Positions 45,534 to 55,963 of a stretch of DNA of 56,385 bases are shown piece after piece. The notes beneath the pieces are model-generated. The model saw nothing but the letters and a program-made list of their open reading frames with translations, had not been told where the DNA came from and made no database searches. The position numbers and the translations under genes are program-made. The stretch is from Bifidobacterium miconis (GTDB taxonomy: Bacteria > Actinomycetota > Actinomycetes > Actinomycetales > Bifidobacteriaceae). Within the stretch, counting starts at the first letter, position 1. Each line of letters begins with the position of its first letter. The stretch is taken from contig NZ_JAHBBH010000019.1 in assembly GCF_019331735.1 (NCBI RefSeq), positions 1-56,385 of the forward strand, in the 5' to 3' direction.

Positions 45534-46655
45534 TCAGCGGCCGTACGGGGTGACGACCACGTTGCAGCGCTGGAAGTTCTTGACGTCCACGTATCCGGTG
45601 GAGGCCATGGCGCGGCGCAGCGCGCCGATGTAGTTGACCTGACCGTCGGCCTGATGGCTGGGCCCGAACAGGATCTGCTCGAGGGAGCCGACCGTGCCCA
45701 CGTTGGTGCGGAAGCCGCGCGGCAGCGTCTGGTGACGGGCCTCGGAACCCCAGTGCATGCCGCGGCCCGGCGCCTCGGTGGCGCGGGCGAGCGGGGCGCC
45801 GAGCATCACCGCGTCGGCGCCCATGGCGAGCGCCTTGACGAAGCTGCCGGAGTCGCCCATGCCGCCGTCGGCGATGACTTGGACGTAACGGCCGCCGGAC
45901 TCGTCCATGTAGTCGCGGCGGGCTTCGGCCACGTCGGCGATGGCGGTGGCCATCGGCGCGTGCACGCCGATCGTCTTGCGCGTGGCGGACACGGCGCCGC
46001 CGCCGAAGCCGACGAGCACGCCGGCCGCTCCGGTGCGCATCAGGTGCAGGGCTGCCGTGTAGTTGGCCGCGCCGCCGACGATGACCGGCACGTCGAGGTC
46101 GTAGATGAACTTCTTGAGATTGAGCGGCTCGTGGTCGCGGCTGACGTGTTCGGCGGACACGACGGTGCCGCGGATGACGAACAGGTCGACGCCGGCGTCG
46201 ACCACGGTCGAGTAGAACTGCTGCGTGCGCTGCGGGGAAAGCGCACCGGCGACGGTGACGCCCGCGTCGCGGATCTCGTGCAGGCGCGCGGTGATCAGCT
46301 CGGGCTTGACCGGCTCGGCGTAGATCTGCTGGATGCGCGTCGTGGCCTCGTCGGCGGGCAGGCCGGCGATCTCCTCGAACAGCGGTTCGGGGTTCTCGTA
46401 CCGCGTCCACAGGCCTTCGAGGTCGAGCACGCCGAGCGCGCCCATCTTGCCCATCGCGATGGCGGTGGCGGGGCTGGTGACCGAGTCCATCGGCGCGCCG
46501 ATGACCGGCACGTCGAACTCGTAGGCGTCCACCTGCCACGAGGTGGACACGTCCTCGGGGTCGCGCGTGCGACGGGAGGGGACGATGGCGACGTCGTCCA
46601 GCGAGTAGGCCAGACGGCCCTTCTTGCCCAAACCGATTTCAATTTCCTGAGACAT
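45534..46655 (-). CDS. guaB3: GuaB3-family IMP dehydrogenase/GMP reductase-like protein
   Basis: The 373-residue barrel protein belongs to the short IMPDH-related branch of actinobacteria (no CBS domains). Phosphate-binding IADGGMGDSG (261-270) and the region GAPMDSVTSP are present. The active-site loop reads GFGGGAVSATR (217-227), with no cysteine where classical IMPDH and GMP reductase have theirs. It therefore probably does not follow the usual covalent mechanism. It is monocistronic, divergent from icd. Confidence 0.85.
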   Translation of the reverse strand: MSQEIEIGLGKKGRLAYSLDDVAIVPSRRTRDPEDVSTSWQVDAYEFDVPVIGAPMDSVTSPATAIAMGKMGALGVLDLEGLWTRYENPEPLFEEIAGLPADEATTRIQQIYAEPVKPELITARLHEIRDAGVTVAGALSPQRTQQFYSTVVDAGVDLFVIRGTVVSAEHVSRDHEPLNLKKFIYDLDVPVIVGGAANYTAALHLMRTGAAGVLVGFGGGAVSATRKTIGVHAPMATAIADVAEARRDYMDESGGRYVQVIADGGMGDSGSFVKALAMGADAVMLGAPLARATEAPGRGMHWGSEARHQTLPRGFRTNVGTVGSLEQILFGPSHQADGQVNYIGALRRAMASTGYVDVKNFQRCNVVVTPYGR

Positions 46656-46769
46656 GGTTGTAAGGCTAATGCCCGCTCGTGACAGTCCGCGTTTCGGATA
46701 CGGCGCCCGCGCGCGTTACAAACATGCGCTATGACTTGACCCATATTCCAAACCACCCAAGGAGACAGC

Positions 46770-47987
46770 ATGGCCAAAATCAAGGTCGAAGGCAAGGTCG
46801 TCGAGCTCGACGGCGACGAGATGACGCGCGTCATCTGGAAGGACATCAAGGATCGTCTGATCCTGCCCTATCTGGACGTGGATCTCGACTACTACGATCT
46901 GGGCATCGAGAACCGCGACGCCACCGACGACCAGGTGACGGTCGACGCGGCGCACGCGATCCAGCGCGAGCACGTCGGCGTCAAGTGCGCCACGATCACG
47001 CCGGACGAGGCGCGCGTCAAGGAGTTCGGTCTGAAGAAGATGTGGAAGTCGCCGAACGGCACGATCCGCAACATCCTGGGCGGCACGATCTTCCGCGAGC
47101 CGATCGTCATGAGCAACGTCCCGCGTCTCGTGCCGGGCTGGACGAAGCCGATCGTCGTGGCCCGCCACGCGTTCGGCGACCAGTACAAGGCCACCGACTT
47201 CAAGGTGCCGGGCGCGGGCCGGCTGACCGTCACGTTCACGCCCGAGGACGGTTCGGAGCCGATCCAGCACGTCGTCTACGACTACGGCCCGGACGGCGGT
47301 GTGGCGCAGGTGCAGTACAACGTGAACGATTCGATCCGCGGCTTCGCGCGCGCCTGCTTCAACTACGGCCTGATGCGCCACTACCCCGTGTACCTGTCCA
47401 CCAAGAACACGATTCTCAAGGCGTACGACGGCCAGTTCAAGGACATCTTCGCCGAAGTGTACGAGACGGAATACAAGGAGCGCTTCGAGGCCGAGGGCCT
47501 CACGTACGAGCACCGCCTGATCGACGACATGGTGGCCAGCTCGCTCAAGTGGCACGGCGGCTACATCTGGGCCTGCAAGAACTACGACGGCGACGTGCAG
47601 TCCGATTCCGTAGCGCAGGGCTTCGGCTCGCTGGGCCTGATGACCTCGGTGCTCATGACCCCGGACGGGCAGACCGTGGAGGCCGAGGCCGCGCACGGCA
47701 CGGTGACGCGCCACTACCGCCGCTGGCTCAAGGGCGAGAAGACCTCGACGAACCCGATCGCCTCGATCTTCGCGTGGACCGGCGGCCTCAAGCACCGCGC
47801 CGACCTCGACGGCACGCCCGAAGTGCGCCACTTCGCCGAAACGCTCGAGAAGGTGATCGTGGACACCGTCGAAGGCGGCCAGATGACCAAGGACCTCGCC
47901 ATGCTCATCGGCCCCGACCAGCCGTGGCTCGACACCGACGGGTTCATGAACGCGCTCGACGAGAACCTCGCCAAGGCGCTCGCCTGA
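46770..47987 (+). CDS. icd: NADP-dependent isocitrate dehydrogenase
   Basis: Icd converts isocitrate to 2-oxoglutarate with NADPH formation, supplying glutamate carbon. The 405-residue protein is the homodimeric type: [12 protein letters not shown] near the start, [13 protein letters not shown], and the C-terminal [13 protein letters not shown] 46770 follows AAGGAGA. A strong terminator follows. Confidence 0.96.
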   Translation: MAKIKVEGKVVELDGDEMTRVIWKDIKDRLILPYLDVDLDYYDLGIENRDATDDQVTVDAAHAIQREHVGVKCATITPDEARVKEFGLKKMWKSPNGTIRNILGGTIFREPIVMSNVPRLVPGWTKPIVVARHAFGDQYKATDFKVPGAGRLTVTFTPEDGSEPIQHVVYDYGPDGGVAQVQYNVNDSIRGFARACFNYGLMRHYPVYLSTKNTILKAYDGQFKDIFAEVYETEYKERFEAEGLTYEHRLIDDMVASSLKWHGGYIWACKNYDGDVQSDSVAQGFGSLGLMTSVLMTPDGQTVEAEAAHGTVTRHYRRWLKGEKTSTNPIASIFAWTGGLKHRADLDGTPEVRHFAETLEKVIVDTVEGGQMTKDLAMLIGPDQPWLDTDGFMNALDENLAKALA

Positions 47988-48022
47988 CGATACCCTCCCG
48001 CGATTCCCGCACCAACGGCTTC

Positions 48023-48065
48023 AACGGCCCGTGCGCATCCGCCCTGCGGACGCGCACGGGCCGTT
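48023..48065 (+). terminator. Hairpin terminator after icd
   Basis: AACGGCCCGTGCGC and GCGCACGGGCCGTT form a perfect 14-base stem continuing into TCCGC/GCGGA. It lies 35 bases past the icd stop and lacks a long T run. Confidence 0.75.
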
Positions 48066-48176
48066 GCCATGCCGCATGCCGCAGCGGGCCCCTCTCGCGG
48101 GCAGACAGGCCATCGACTAGAATCGTCGTGCAAGCATGCGCCCGCGCGACGCACCCAAGCGACGGAGGATTTGGAT

Positions 48177-49760
48177 ATGGCTTTCCGGGACACACTCATC
48201 GCACGCCGGCTGACCGCGCTGCTGGCCGTCGCCGGCATGACGCTGTCCCTCGCCGCGTGCGCGGCATCGTCGTCGGACGGCGACGCCGCGGGCGACGCGG
48301 GCGCCACCAGTACCGGCAACGTCGCGATCTTCACCCCGTCCGACGGCGTGACGCTGTCCGGCGACACCCCGACCAACAAGTGGACGGCATTCGTGCCGTC
48401 GCTCACCGCGGCGCTCAAGCAGGCCGGCATCGCCAAGAAGCGCATTTCCACGACGTCCTCGGACAGTCTCGACAAGCAGAGCCGCGACGTACAGGACTAC
48501 GTCGTCGACCACGTGTCCGCAACCGCGTCATCCAGCGACAACGCGGCGACGACCATCGTCATCGCTCCGGTGACCGACCCCGACGACACGGTGCGCCAGT
48601 ACGGCGACTACGTGGACCAGCAGGTCGCGTCGTCGTCTGCCGGGAACGCCGAGTCCGGATCGGATGACGACCAGACGCTGCAGGACGCCGCGGCGAGACT
48701 GAAATCCGCGTTGACGCTCGCCCGCGAGAACGGCATGCACGTGGTCATGCTGTCGGGCACGCTGAGCGGCTTCCGACCGGACGTCTACGTGCGCATGTCC
48801 ACGGCCGAGGAGATCGGACGCATCCAGGCGAGCAAGCTGGTCGACAAGCTCGAACTGTCAAAGGCCAGCACCGACAATCCGAAAAACATCGAAATACTGC
48901 TGCCATGCACGCCTGCGTCCGGTACGGACAAGACGGACGCGATGACCGACGACGGGGACGCGTGCGCCGACGGCAGCGGGGCGACGTTCGCGGCGGAGGC
49001 GTTCCGCGGCGCATGGTCCGTGCTCCAACCCTATTTCCGGTCGGGGCAGGCGGTCAGTCCGTCCGGATCGCTCGACAAGGCGACCGGATCGGGCGATTGG
49101 CAAACCGTCGCATTCGCCTCGGGCAAGGACGACACGGTGGCCGCCGAGCTGCGCGACCGGCTTGGCGCGGACGACAAGGGCAAGCCCTCCACGCACACGC
49201 GCATCGACGGCATCATCGCCATGAACGACCACACGGCCGCGCTCGTGGCCAAAGAACTCGATGATTTGGGATATACGGGATCCGCGGCCGACATCAACCC
49301 GTCGATCACCATTTCCGGCATCGTGGAGAACATCACCGGCAAGAAGGACCTGCAGCGCGACAAGGTGCCGGATCCGATCAAGGCACCCGACGAGCAGACC
49401 GGCTCCGGCGCTACGGACGATGACAAGCGGAAGGCGGCGGACGAGACCAATGCCCGCTGGCCGATCGTCACCGGATACGGCGCCTACGTGGACTCCATGC
49501 CGCTGATCGTCGCCGGGCAGCAGTGGATGACCGCGCTGGAGGACCGCATGACCCTCGCGCAGCACACGGCCACGGTCTGCCTGAACCTCAACGCCGGCAA
49601 GGCGGTCAACCGCAACACGCTGTCATTCGTCTCCCCCGGCAAGGTCGACGGGGTCAGCGTGCCCACCGTCGGCGCGGAGCTGATCGCGGTGAGCGCGTCC
49701 AATCTCAAGGCCGCGCTCATCGACCCGGGGTACATCACGCCGGCCGACGCCGGACTGTAA
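48177..49760 (+). CDS. Lipoprotein related to sugar-binding proteins
   Basis: The 527-residue protein has a signal peptide and lipobox LAAC (Cys at about residue 24), so it is anchored outside the membrane. A Ser/Asp-rich spacer follows, then a domain resembling periplasmic sugar-binding proteins of the LacI/ribose type (VTDPDDT, IDGIIAMNDHTAALVAKELDDLG). No permease or ATPase lies next to it, so it may work with distant partners or as a sensor. ATG 48177 follows GGAGG. Confidence 0.8.
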   Translation: MAFRDTLIARRLTALLAVAGMTLSLAACAASSSDGDAAGDAGATSTGNVAIFTPSDGVTLSGDTPTNKWTAFVPSLTAALKQAGIAKKRISTTSSDSLDKQSRDVQDYVVDHVSATASSSDNAATTIVIAPVTDPDDTVRQYGDYVDQQVASSSAGNAESGSDDDQTLQDAAARLKSALTLARENGMHVVMLSGTLSGFRPDVYVRMSTAEEIGRIQASKLVDKLELSKASTDNPKNIEILLPCTPASGTDKTDAMTDDGDACADGSGATFAAEAFRGAWSVLQPYFRSGQAVSPSGSLDKATGSGDWQTVAFASGKDDTVAAELRDRLGADDKGKPSTHTRIDGIIAMNDHTAALVAKELDDLGYTGSAADINPSITISGIVENITGKKDLQRDKVPDPIKAPDEQTGSGATDDDKRKAADETNARWPIVTGYGAYVDSMPLIVAGQQWMTALEDRMTLAQHTATVCLNLNAGKAVNRNTLSFVSPGKVDGVSVPTVGAELIAVSASNLKAALIDPGYITPADAGL

Positions 49761-49828
49761 GGAAGGCGTCGCAGGAAAGCCGCCGCAAGGGAGATCAGGG
49801 CCTTCGGCTTGCCTCGTGCCGCGCTTCA

Positions 49829-49869
49829 TGTGGATAACACGGCCGGTTGTCCACATGGAGTTATCCACA
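49829..49869. promoter_or_regulatory. Cluster of three DnaA-box sequences before yraN
   Basis: TGTGGATAA (49829-49837), TTGTCCACA (49847-49855) and TTATCCACA (49861-49869) are two exact and one single-mismatch DnaA boxes in 41 bases, the first in opposite orientation to the others. They lie in the 188-base gap between the lipoprotein gene and yraN. No dnaA or dnaN is in the window. Confidence 0.65.
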
Positions 49870-49948
49870 ACACGCCGAGGAATCGAGGCTGCGTCCACAT
49901 TGCCCGATTGGGCTTGTGGGCGTTCCGCGGTTCTGTTGCACTGGGTCC

Positions 49949-50455
49949 ATGGATACCACACTCAGTTTTTCGTCCGAAGACCGCCGCCGCGCGCCCGCCG
50001 ATCCGTTCGACTCCCCCTCCGTCCGTGCGCCGCGCGGCGAGGCCGCGCCAAACCCGCTCGACGTTCTGGCCTTCCGGTTCGCCGACATCGATCTGACGCC
50101 CAGGCAGCTCGGCGCCTTGGGCGAACAGTACGCCGCCGCATGGCTGGAACGCCGCGGTTGCACCGTCCTCGACCGCAACTGGCGCTCCCGATACGGCGAA
50201 CTCGACATCATCGCCGTCACGCCGGAGCACATCGTGCTGTTCGTGGAGGTCAAGACGCGGCGCAACGCACGGTACGGCACCCCGCAGGAAGCGGTCACCG
50301 CGCACAAGCGGCTCGCCCTGCGCCGGGCCGGCGTGCAGTGGCTGCTGTGCCCGGAACACCGCATGGCGCATCGCGGCGTCCGCTTCGACGTGATCGCGAT
50401 CACCGCGCCAGTGGGCGCCTCCCCCACCGTCAACCACATCAGGGAGGCGTTCTGA
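49949..50455 (+). CDS. YraN family (UPF0102) endonuclease-like protein
   Basis: The family has a restriction-endonuclease fold. The conserved block LGEQYAAAWLERRGCTVLDRNWRSRYGELDIIA, split over two motifs, and VFVEVKTRR supply the Glu, Asp and Glu-X-Lys residues expected. The N-terminal 50 residues are variable, so the start is uncertain; I use ATG 49949 (168 residues). The stop shares one base with the next gene. yraN-comM-dprA is a conserved actinobacterial cluster. Confidence 0.85.
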   Translation: MDTTLSFSSEDRRRAPADPFDSPSVRAPRGEAAPNPLDVLAFRFADIDLTPRQLGALGEQYAAAWLERRGCTVLDRNWRSRYGELDIIAVTPEHIVLFVEVKTRRNARYGTPQEAVTAHKRLALRRAGVQWLLCPEHRMAHRGVRFDVIAITAPVGASPTVNHIREAF

Positions 50456-51993
50456 TGGCCATTGGCAGCGCATTGTCGGTCGGTCTGCTCGGCCTCAAGG
50501 CATTCATCATCCAGATTCAGGCGTTCATCTCCCCCGGGCTGCCGTATTTCAGCGTGATCGGCCTGCCCGACACCTCGCTGAGCGAATCGCGCGAGCGGGT
50601 GAAATCCGCCTGTCAGGCGAGCGGGTTCCGTTGGCCGGAAACGCGCGTGACGGTGAACCTGTCCCCCGCATCCATGCCCAAGCGCGGCTCGTCGCACGAT
50701 CTTGCCATCGCGGCAAGCGTGCTCAGCGCGTCCGGCGCGATACCGCACGACTGTCTGGCGGAGACGATCGTGCTCGGCGAAGTCAACCTCGACGGCACCG
50801 TGCTGCCCATTCACGGACTGCTGCCGATTCTGCTCCACGCCCGCGAGCGCGGCGTGCGGCGGCTGATCGTGCCGATGGCCAACGAGGACGAGGCGGCGCT
50901 GGTCGACGGGCTGGACGTCACCTGCGTGCGTCACGTCGGCGAGCTGATCGAGCTGATGGGAGGACGGGCCAGCTACGCGCCGCCGGACGGCGCTGCGGCC
51001 GCCGAAACGGCGGCGCGGGAGGAACCGTTCGCTCCGCCGGCGACGGGCGACATGAGCGAGGTGGTGGGACAGCGCATGACGAAGTGGGCGTTGAAGGTGG
51101 CAGCTGCGGGAGGCCATCACCTGCTGATGACCGGGCCGCCGGGGTCGGGCAAGACCATGCTCGCCTCCCGCATGCCGGGCATCATGTGCCCGTTGAACGC
51201 CGCCGAACAGCTGGAGGTCGCGTCCATCCGCTCGCTGTGCGGGGTGCTGCCCAGTTACGGGATTTCCGACGTGCCGCCGTTCGAGGCGCCGCATCATACG
51301 TCGTCGACGGCGGCGCTGGTCGGCGGCGGCAGCGGGATCGCGGCTCCGGGCGCGATCACGAGGGCGCATCGCGGCGTGCTGTTCATGGATGAGGCGCCGG
51401 AGTTTTCGTCGCGCACGCTGCAGACGCTGCGCGAGCCGTTGGAGTCCGGATACGTCGCCCTGTCCCGTTCGAAGGGGTCGACGTACTACCCGGCGCGTTT
51501 CCAGCTGGTCATGGCGGCGAATCCGTGCCCGTGCGGGTTCGCGTACGGCACCGGCGAGCGCTGCACGTGCCGGGAGAAGGATCGCGTCCGGTATTTTTCC
51601 CGCTTGTCGGGGCCGATTCTCGATCGGATCGACATTCAGGTAGAGGTGCCGCCGGTGGAGCGCATCGTCGACCGCGGCGGTGACGGCGAGCCGGGCGAGA
51701 CCAGCCGCGACATGCGCCGGTCGGTGGTGCTGGCGCGGTTGACGGCGCGCGAGCGGTTTGCCCGCCAAGGCTGGTCGTGCAATGCGCAGGCGTCGGGCGA
51801 ATGGCTGCACGCGCATACGTCGGCGAAGGCGTTGGCGCTGGTGAACCGGGCGTTGGAGGCGCAGCGGCTGAGTCTGCGCGGCGCGGATCGGGCGATGCGT
51901 CTGGCATGGACGCTGGCCGATCTGGCCGGGATCACATCTCCCGGATACGAGGAGATGAATCAGGGCATCATGCTGCGTACGAGGGTGTCATGA
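50455..51993 (+). CDS. comM: YifB/ComM-family AAA ATPase, Mg-chelatase-like
   Basis: The 512-residue protein has an N-terminal S5-like domain (SVIGLPDTSLSESRERVKSA), a central AAA+ domain with Walker A GPPGSGKT (about 222-229) and VLFMDEAPEF, and a C-terminal helical domain. ComM helps branch migration during natural transformation in other bacteria. It overlaps yraN by one base and dprA by four. Confidence 0.93.
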   Translation: MAIGSALSVGLLGLKAFIIQIQAFISPGLPYFSVIGLPDTSLSESRERVKSACQASGFRWPETRVTVNLSPASMPKRGSSHDLAIAASVLSASGAIPHDCLAETIVLGEVNLDGTVLPIHGLLPILLHARERGVRRLIVPMANEDEAALVDGLDVTCVRHVGELIELMGGRASYAPPDGAAAAETAAREEPFAPPATGDMSEVVGQRMTKWALKVAAAGGHHLLMTGPPGSGKTMLASRMPGIMCPLNAAEQLEVASIRSLCGVLPSYGISDVPPFEAPHHTSSTAALVGGGSGIAAPGAITRAHRGVLFMDEAPEFSSRTLQTLREPLESGYVALSRSKGSTYYPARFQLVMAANPCPCGFAYGTGERCTCREKDRVRYFSRLSGPILDRIDIQVEVPPVERIVDRGGDGEPGETSRDMRRSVVLARLTARERFARQGWSCNAQASGEWLHAHTSAKALALVNRALEAQRLSLRGADRAMRLAWTLADLAGITSPGYEEMNQGIMLRTRVS

Positions 51994-53462
51994 ACAGCCC
52001 GGTCGGTTCGGGCCGTGCGCCCGACGGCGACGCGCTGGCGCGCGCCGTGCTCACGTGCTGTCTGGACGGCGCAGACGCGATCATGTACGCGACGGTCAAG
52101 GGGGCCGATCATGGCGCGAGGGAGGTCCTGTCGCTGCTGGCCGAATCGGGATCGGATGCCCGGAACGCCCCCAGTAGGACGACTGTGTCCGCCAAGTCGG
52201 CGCGGCAGGCGTTGGAGGATATATTCGTCCGCGGTCTGGTGCGCTGGGGCCGCAAGCCGACGCCGTCCACGCTGTCGGCGTTCCGAAGCGCGCTGGAAGG
52301 ATGGCTTCGCCGTTTCGCGCGGCTTCCCTCCGTGGATGCCGAGCATGCGGCCGAATGGCTCACGTGCGGCGGCGAACAGTGGATCATCGCGCCCGGTCAT
52401 GCGTGCTGGCCCAAGCAGCTCGCCGACCTGTCGATTCGCAAGGATTGGGCCGCGCCGCTGTGTCTGTGGGGCGTAGGCGAGCCGCGGGCGCTGACGAGCT
52501 GCGCGAAGCCGATCGCCGTGGTGGGATCCCGGGGCGCGAACGAGTATGGCCGCGCCATCGCGCGCGAGATCGGTCGCAGGGCCGCAGCCGACGGGCATCT
52601 GGTGGTCTCCGGCGGCGCGATGGGAACGGATGCGGCCGCGCACTGGGGCGCGCTCGCCCCGGCGCAGGAAGGGTATGGTCCCGAATCGGTGGGACGGACC
52701 GTGGCCGTGTTCGCCGGAGGACTGAACCATGTGGGGCCGCACTGCAACGGGCCGTTGTTCGAGCGGATCACGGCGTGCGGGGGCGCGTTGGTCAGCGAGC
52801 TGAGTCCGGACACCGTGCCCGAGGCCCGCCGTTTCCTGCTACGCAACCGGATCATCGCCGCATTGGCGTCCACGGTGGTCGTGGTGCAGGCGAGGCTGCG
52901 TTCCGGAGCGCTGAACACGGCGAGCTGGGCCGCCGAACTCGGCCGGGAGGTGTATGCGGTTCCCGGCGACATCGACGCGCCGCACAATGCGGGCTGCAAT
53001 CGGATCATTCACGACCATCAGGCCATGCTGCTGCCGTCGGTCCGCGCCGTCGACGAATACTGCCATCCGCCGCACATGCCGGACCTGACGGACCTGCCGC
53101 AGGCCACGGATCCTTCGGCTGAAGCGGACTGTACGGCGCCGGCCGACGCGTCGTCACCGCACCCACCAACGTCACAGCCATCGAGACAGCGGACATCAGT
53201 CCAATCGACGTCGGATACGGGTACCGTGGCGAACGGAGACGGGGCCGAGGCAATAACCGATGCCGAATCTTCAGGCCACGCCGCGGTGCGCAAGGCCTTG
53301 CTCCGCTGCCGGCGGGCGCGCGTTCCCCCGACCGTCGAAGCGGTCGCCGCGCATATGGACGGCGATCCGGAGTTTGCCGAAGTTCTGGCGTTGCTCGGTG
53401 ATTTGGAACTCAACGGTGCAATCGACATGCGGAACGGCATGGTATCCGTCGTATCCCGGTGA
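51990..53462 (+). CDS. dprA: DNA-processing protein DprA
   Basis: DprA loads RecA on incoming single-stranded DNA. The Rossmann-like core is visible: AVVGSRGANEYG, LVVSGGAMGTDAAAH, VPEARRFLLRNRIIAALAS and VYAVPGD. A winged helix closes the C-terminus after a low-complexity linker of about 70 residues. At 490 residues it is longer than most, with a long N-terminal region. ATG 51990 overlaps the comM stop as ATGA. Confidence 0.93.
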   Translation: MNSPVGSGRAPDGDALARAVLTCCLDGADAIMYATVKGADHGAREVLSLLAESGSDARNAPSRTTVSAKSARQALEDIFVRGLVRWGRKPTPSTLSAFRSALEGWLRRFARLPSVDAEHAAEWLTCGGEQWIIAPGHACWPKQLADLSIRKDWAAPLCLWGVGEPRALTSCAKPIAVVGSRGANEYGRAIAREIGRRAAADGHLVVSGGAMGTDAAAHWGALAPAQEGYGPESVGRTVAVFAGGLNHVGPHCNGPLFERITACGGALVSELSPDTVPEARRFLLRNRIIAALASTVVVVQARLRSGALNTASWAAELGREVYAVPGDIDAPHNAGCNRIIHDHQAMLLPSVRAVDEYCHPPHMPDLTDLPQATDPSAEADCTAPADASSPHPPTSQPSRQRTSVQSTSDTGTVANGDGAEAITDAESSGHAAVRKALLRCRRARVPPTVEAVAAHMDGDPEFAEVLALLGDLELNGAIDMRNGMVSVVSR

Positions 53463-53504
53463 CCGGACGGAGTGGCCATGCGGCGCGCGAACCGGCGGAA
53501 CACG

Positions 53505-53849
53505 TCACTCGCGCCACTGGCATTGCGCCATGTCGACGCGCCATCCGTCTGCTCCGGCATTCACGGAATCGTCGTCCGGCGGCACAAACATGACCCCTTC
53601 AGTTTCGAGCAGACGCCGCTGCTCGCCGGGGCCGCCGAACGCGAAGCCGGGCGCGAGCGAACCGTCGCGGAACACGACGCGATGGCACGGGATCACGCCG
53701 GGCTCGGGGTTGGCGTGCAGCGCGAAGCCGACGAACCGGGCGGCGCGCGGGCGTCCCGCCAAGGCGGCCACCTGCCCGTATGTGGCCACCCTGCCGCGCG
53801 GGATGCGCCGCACCACGTCGTACACCTGCTCGTTGAAGGTTTCGCTCAT
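53505..53849 (-). CDS. MGMT-domain (alkyltransferase-like) protein
   Basis: The protein is about 114 residues and covers only the DNA-binding MGMT domain: [23 protein letters not shown] and the active-site IPCHRVV. The reactive cysteine is kept, unlike in alkyltransferase-like proteins that have Trp there. Start is taken at ATG 53849; ATG 53858 or 53915 are possible. It converges with dprA and diverges from sdhA. Confidence 0.85.
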   Translation of the reverse strand: MSETFNEQVYDVVRRIPRGRVATYGQVAALAGRPRAARFVGFALHANPEPGVIPCHRVVFRDGSLAPGFAFGGPGEQRRLLETEGVMFVPPDDDSVNAGADGWRVDMAQCQWRE

Positions 53850-53923
53850 GCGTCCCATTATCGCCGATTCGTCGCGCTGCGGCGCCGCGGCGTTCGTCCC
53901 GACGTGTCCCGACAATCAGGGGT

Positions 53924-55861
53924 ATGAGTCCGAAGCATATCGAAGACATGTATGATGCGGTGATCGTCGGCGCGGGAGCGGCCGGTCTGTCCGCCGCGCT
54001 GGGAGCGCTGCGGTCCGACGCCGTGAAGGGTTTGCGCGAGGCGGGCATCGACCCGAAGATTCTGGTGATTTCCAAACTCCAGCCGTTGCGTTCGCACACC
54101 GGTTCGGCCGAGGGCGGCATCGCCGCGAGCCTCGGCAACGCGGAGACCGACGACTGGCATTGGCACTACTACGACACCGTCAAGGGCGGCGACTGGCTGG
54201 TCGATCAGGATGCGGCGAAGCTGTTGGCCGAATACGCGCCGCAGACCGTGATCAACCTGGAGCGCGGCGGCGTCGCGTTTTCGCGCACCGACGACGGGCA
54301 TATCGCGCAGCGTCGCTTCGGCGGGCACACGCGGGACTTCGGCGGCGAGCCGGTGCGCCGCGCCGCCTATGCGGCCGACCGCGTGGGCCATCAGATCCTG
54401 CACACGCTGTGGCAGGAATGCGTGGGGGCGGGCGTCGAATTCGCCGAGGAATGGTATGTGACCGATCTGGTGCTGGACGGGGACGGCGGACGCGTCGCCG
54501 GCGTCGTCGCCTACGATACGCACGACGGCAAGGTCCATGCGATTCACGCGCGCAACGTGCTGCTGGCCACCGGAGGAGCCGGCCGCCTGTTCCACACCAC
54601 GTCGAATTCGTGGGATCTGACCGGAGACGGCATGGCGTTGGCGCTGGCCGCCGGCCTGCAGCTCGAAGACGTCGAATTCGTGCAGTTCCATCCGACCGGG
54701 CTCGCGCATACGGGCATTCTCCTGTCGGAGGCTGCACGCGCCGAAGGTGGCGTACTGCGCAATGCGGACGGCAGGGCGTTCATGGCGGACTATGCGCCGG
54801 AGCACCGCGATCTGGCGGCGCGCGACGTGGTGAGCCGTTCGATCATGGCCGAGATCGACGCCGGCCGCGGCGTGGCCGATCCGAAGGATCCGGACGGCCC
54901 GAAGGACTGCGTGTGGCTGGACATGACCGGCATCGACCGGGAGCATATGGAGGCCGTGCTGCCGCAGGTCGTCGAAACGGTGCGCAAGTACGCGAACATC
55001 GACCCGGCCGTGGATTGGGTTCCGGTCAAGCCGACCGCGCACTACACGATGGGCGGCATTCCGATCACCACGGACGGCGAAGTGTACCGCTGGGTCGCCG
55101 GCGCCGGCTCCGACGGCGGCTCCGCCGCGCATCGCGAGATCGTATCCGGCCTGTTCGCCGCGGGCGAGTGTTCGTGCGTGTCCGTGCACGGCGCAAACCG
55201 CCTCGGCGGCAACTCGCTGCTCGACGCATGCCTGTTCGGCACCAGGGCAGGCCAGACGCTGGCCGCGCGCGTCGCCGATCATCCCGTCGACGATCCGATG
55301 GCCGACGTCACGGACGATGCGGACGAATCCGCCGCGGTCGACGCCGCGGCAGGGGTCCGTGGAGACGAACTCGCCGCGCTCCTGTCCCCCGCCGCCGATG
55401 ATGGCGGCGACGGCTCCGACGACAACCCCTACCGACTGCTCGCCGATCTCGGACGCGTCATGGAGCAGGCCGTGGCGGTCCGTTGCAGTGCGCAGACGAT
55501 CGACGAGGCGCTCGACACGCTGCGCGACGAGCTCATGCCGCGCGCGGCCGCACTGCACGCGCACAGCGACATGGCGGCGTTCAATCAGGAAATCACCGCG
55601 ATCTGGGAGGTCCGGCATCTGATCACGCTCGCCGACGCGGTGCTGCGGGCGTCCGACGCGCGTCACGAGTCGCGCGGTTCGCTCAAACGGCTGGATTTCC
55701 CGGAGCGCGACGACGAGCGGTTCCTCGCCCACTCGATGATCGGTTCGTCGTTCGATGGCGAAAGCCGCGAACGGCCTGAGACGGCAGGCGAAACCGCTCA
55801 CGGCATCCTGTGGCAGCCGGTGCGCGTCGTCGACTATCCGCCGCAGGCACGCGCCTATTGA
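53924..55861 (+). CDS. sdhA: Succinate dehydrogenase / fumarate reductase flavoprotein subunit
   Basis: The 645-residue flavoprotein has the FAD loop [11 protein letters not shown] (15-25), the likely FAD-linking His58 in [11 protein letters not shown], the substrate motif FHPTGL, and [12 protein letters not shown]. It oxidises succinate or reduces fumarate together with the iron-sulfur subunit that follows. An acidic, Ala/Asp-rich insertion (about residues 463-502) interrupts the capping region. Membrane anchor genes are not visible before the window ends. Confidence 0.9.
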   Translation: MSPKHIEDMYDAVIVGAGAAGLSAALGALRSDAVKGLREAGIDPKILVISKLQPLRSHTGSAEGGIAASLGNAETDDWHWHYYDTVKGGDWLVDQDAAKLLAEYAPQTVINLERGGVAFSRTDDGHIAQRRFGGHTRDFGGEPVRRAAYAADRVGHQILHTLWQECVGAGVEFAEEWYVTDLVLDGDGGRVAGVVAYDTHDGKVHAIHARNVLLATGGAGRLFHTTSNSWDLTGDGMALALAAGLQLEDVEFVQFHPTGLAHTGILLSEAARAEGGVLRNADGRAFMADYAPEHRDLAARDVVSRSIMAEIDAGRGVADPKDPDGPKDCVWLDMTGIDREHMEAVLPQVVETVRKYANIDPAVDWVPVKPTAHYTMGGIPITTDGEVYRWVAGAGSDGGSAAHREIVSGLFAAGECSCVSVHGANRLGGNSLLDACLFGTRAGQTLAARVADHPVDDPMADVTDDADESAAVDAAAGVRGDELAALLSPAADDGGDGSDDNPYRLLADLGRVMEQAVAVRCSAQTIDEALDTLRDELMPRAAALHAHSDMAAFNQEITAIWEVRHLITLADAVLRASDARHESRGSLKRLDFPERDDERFLAHSMIGSSFDGESRERPETAGETAHGILWQPVRVVDYPPQARAY

Positions 55862-55963
55862 TCGCGACCGGCAGTCGGATATGACCGCCGCCTCCGCGCA
55901 ATCCGCGCCCGGCCACGGCTTATGGCACAATATGATGTCGATTCTTGTGTTGAGGGAGGCAGT

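Noticed and set aside
45477..49869. Replication origin
   Set aside because: DnaA boxes are few, there is no obvious AT-rich unwinding region, and dnaA, dnaN and recF are not in the window.
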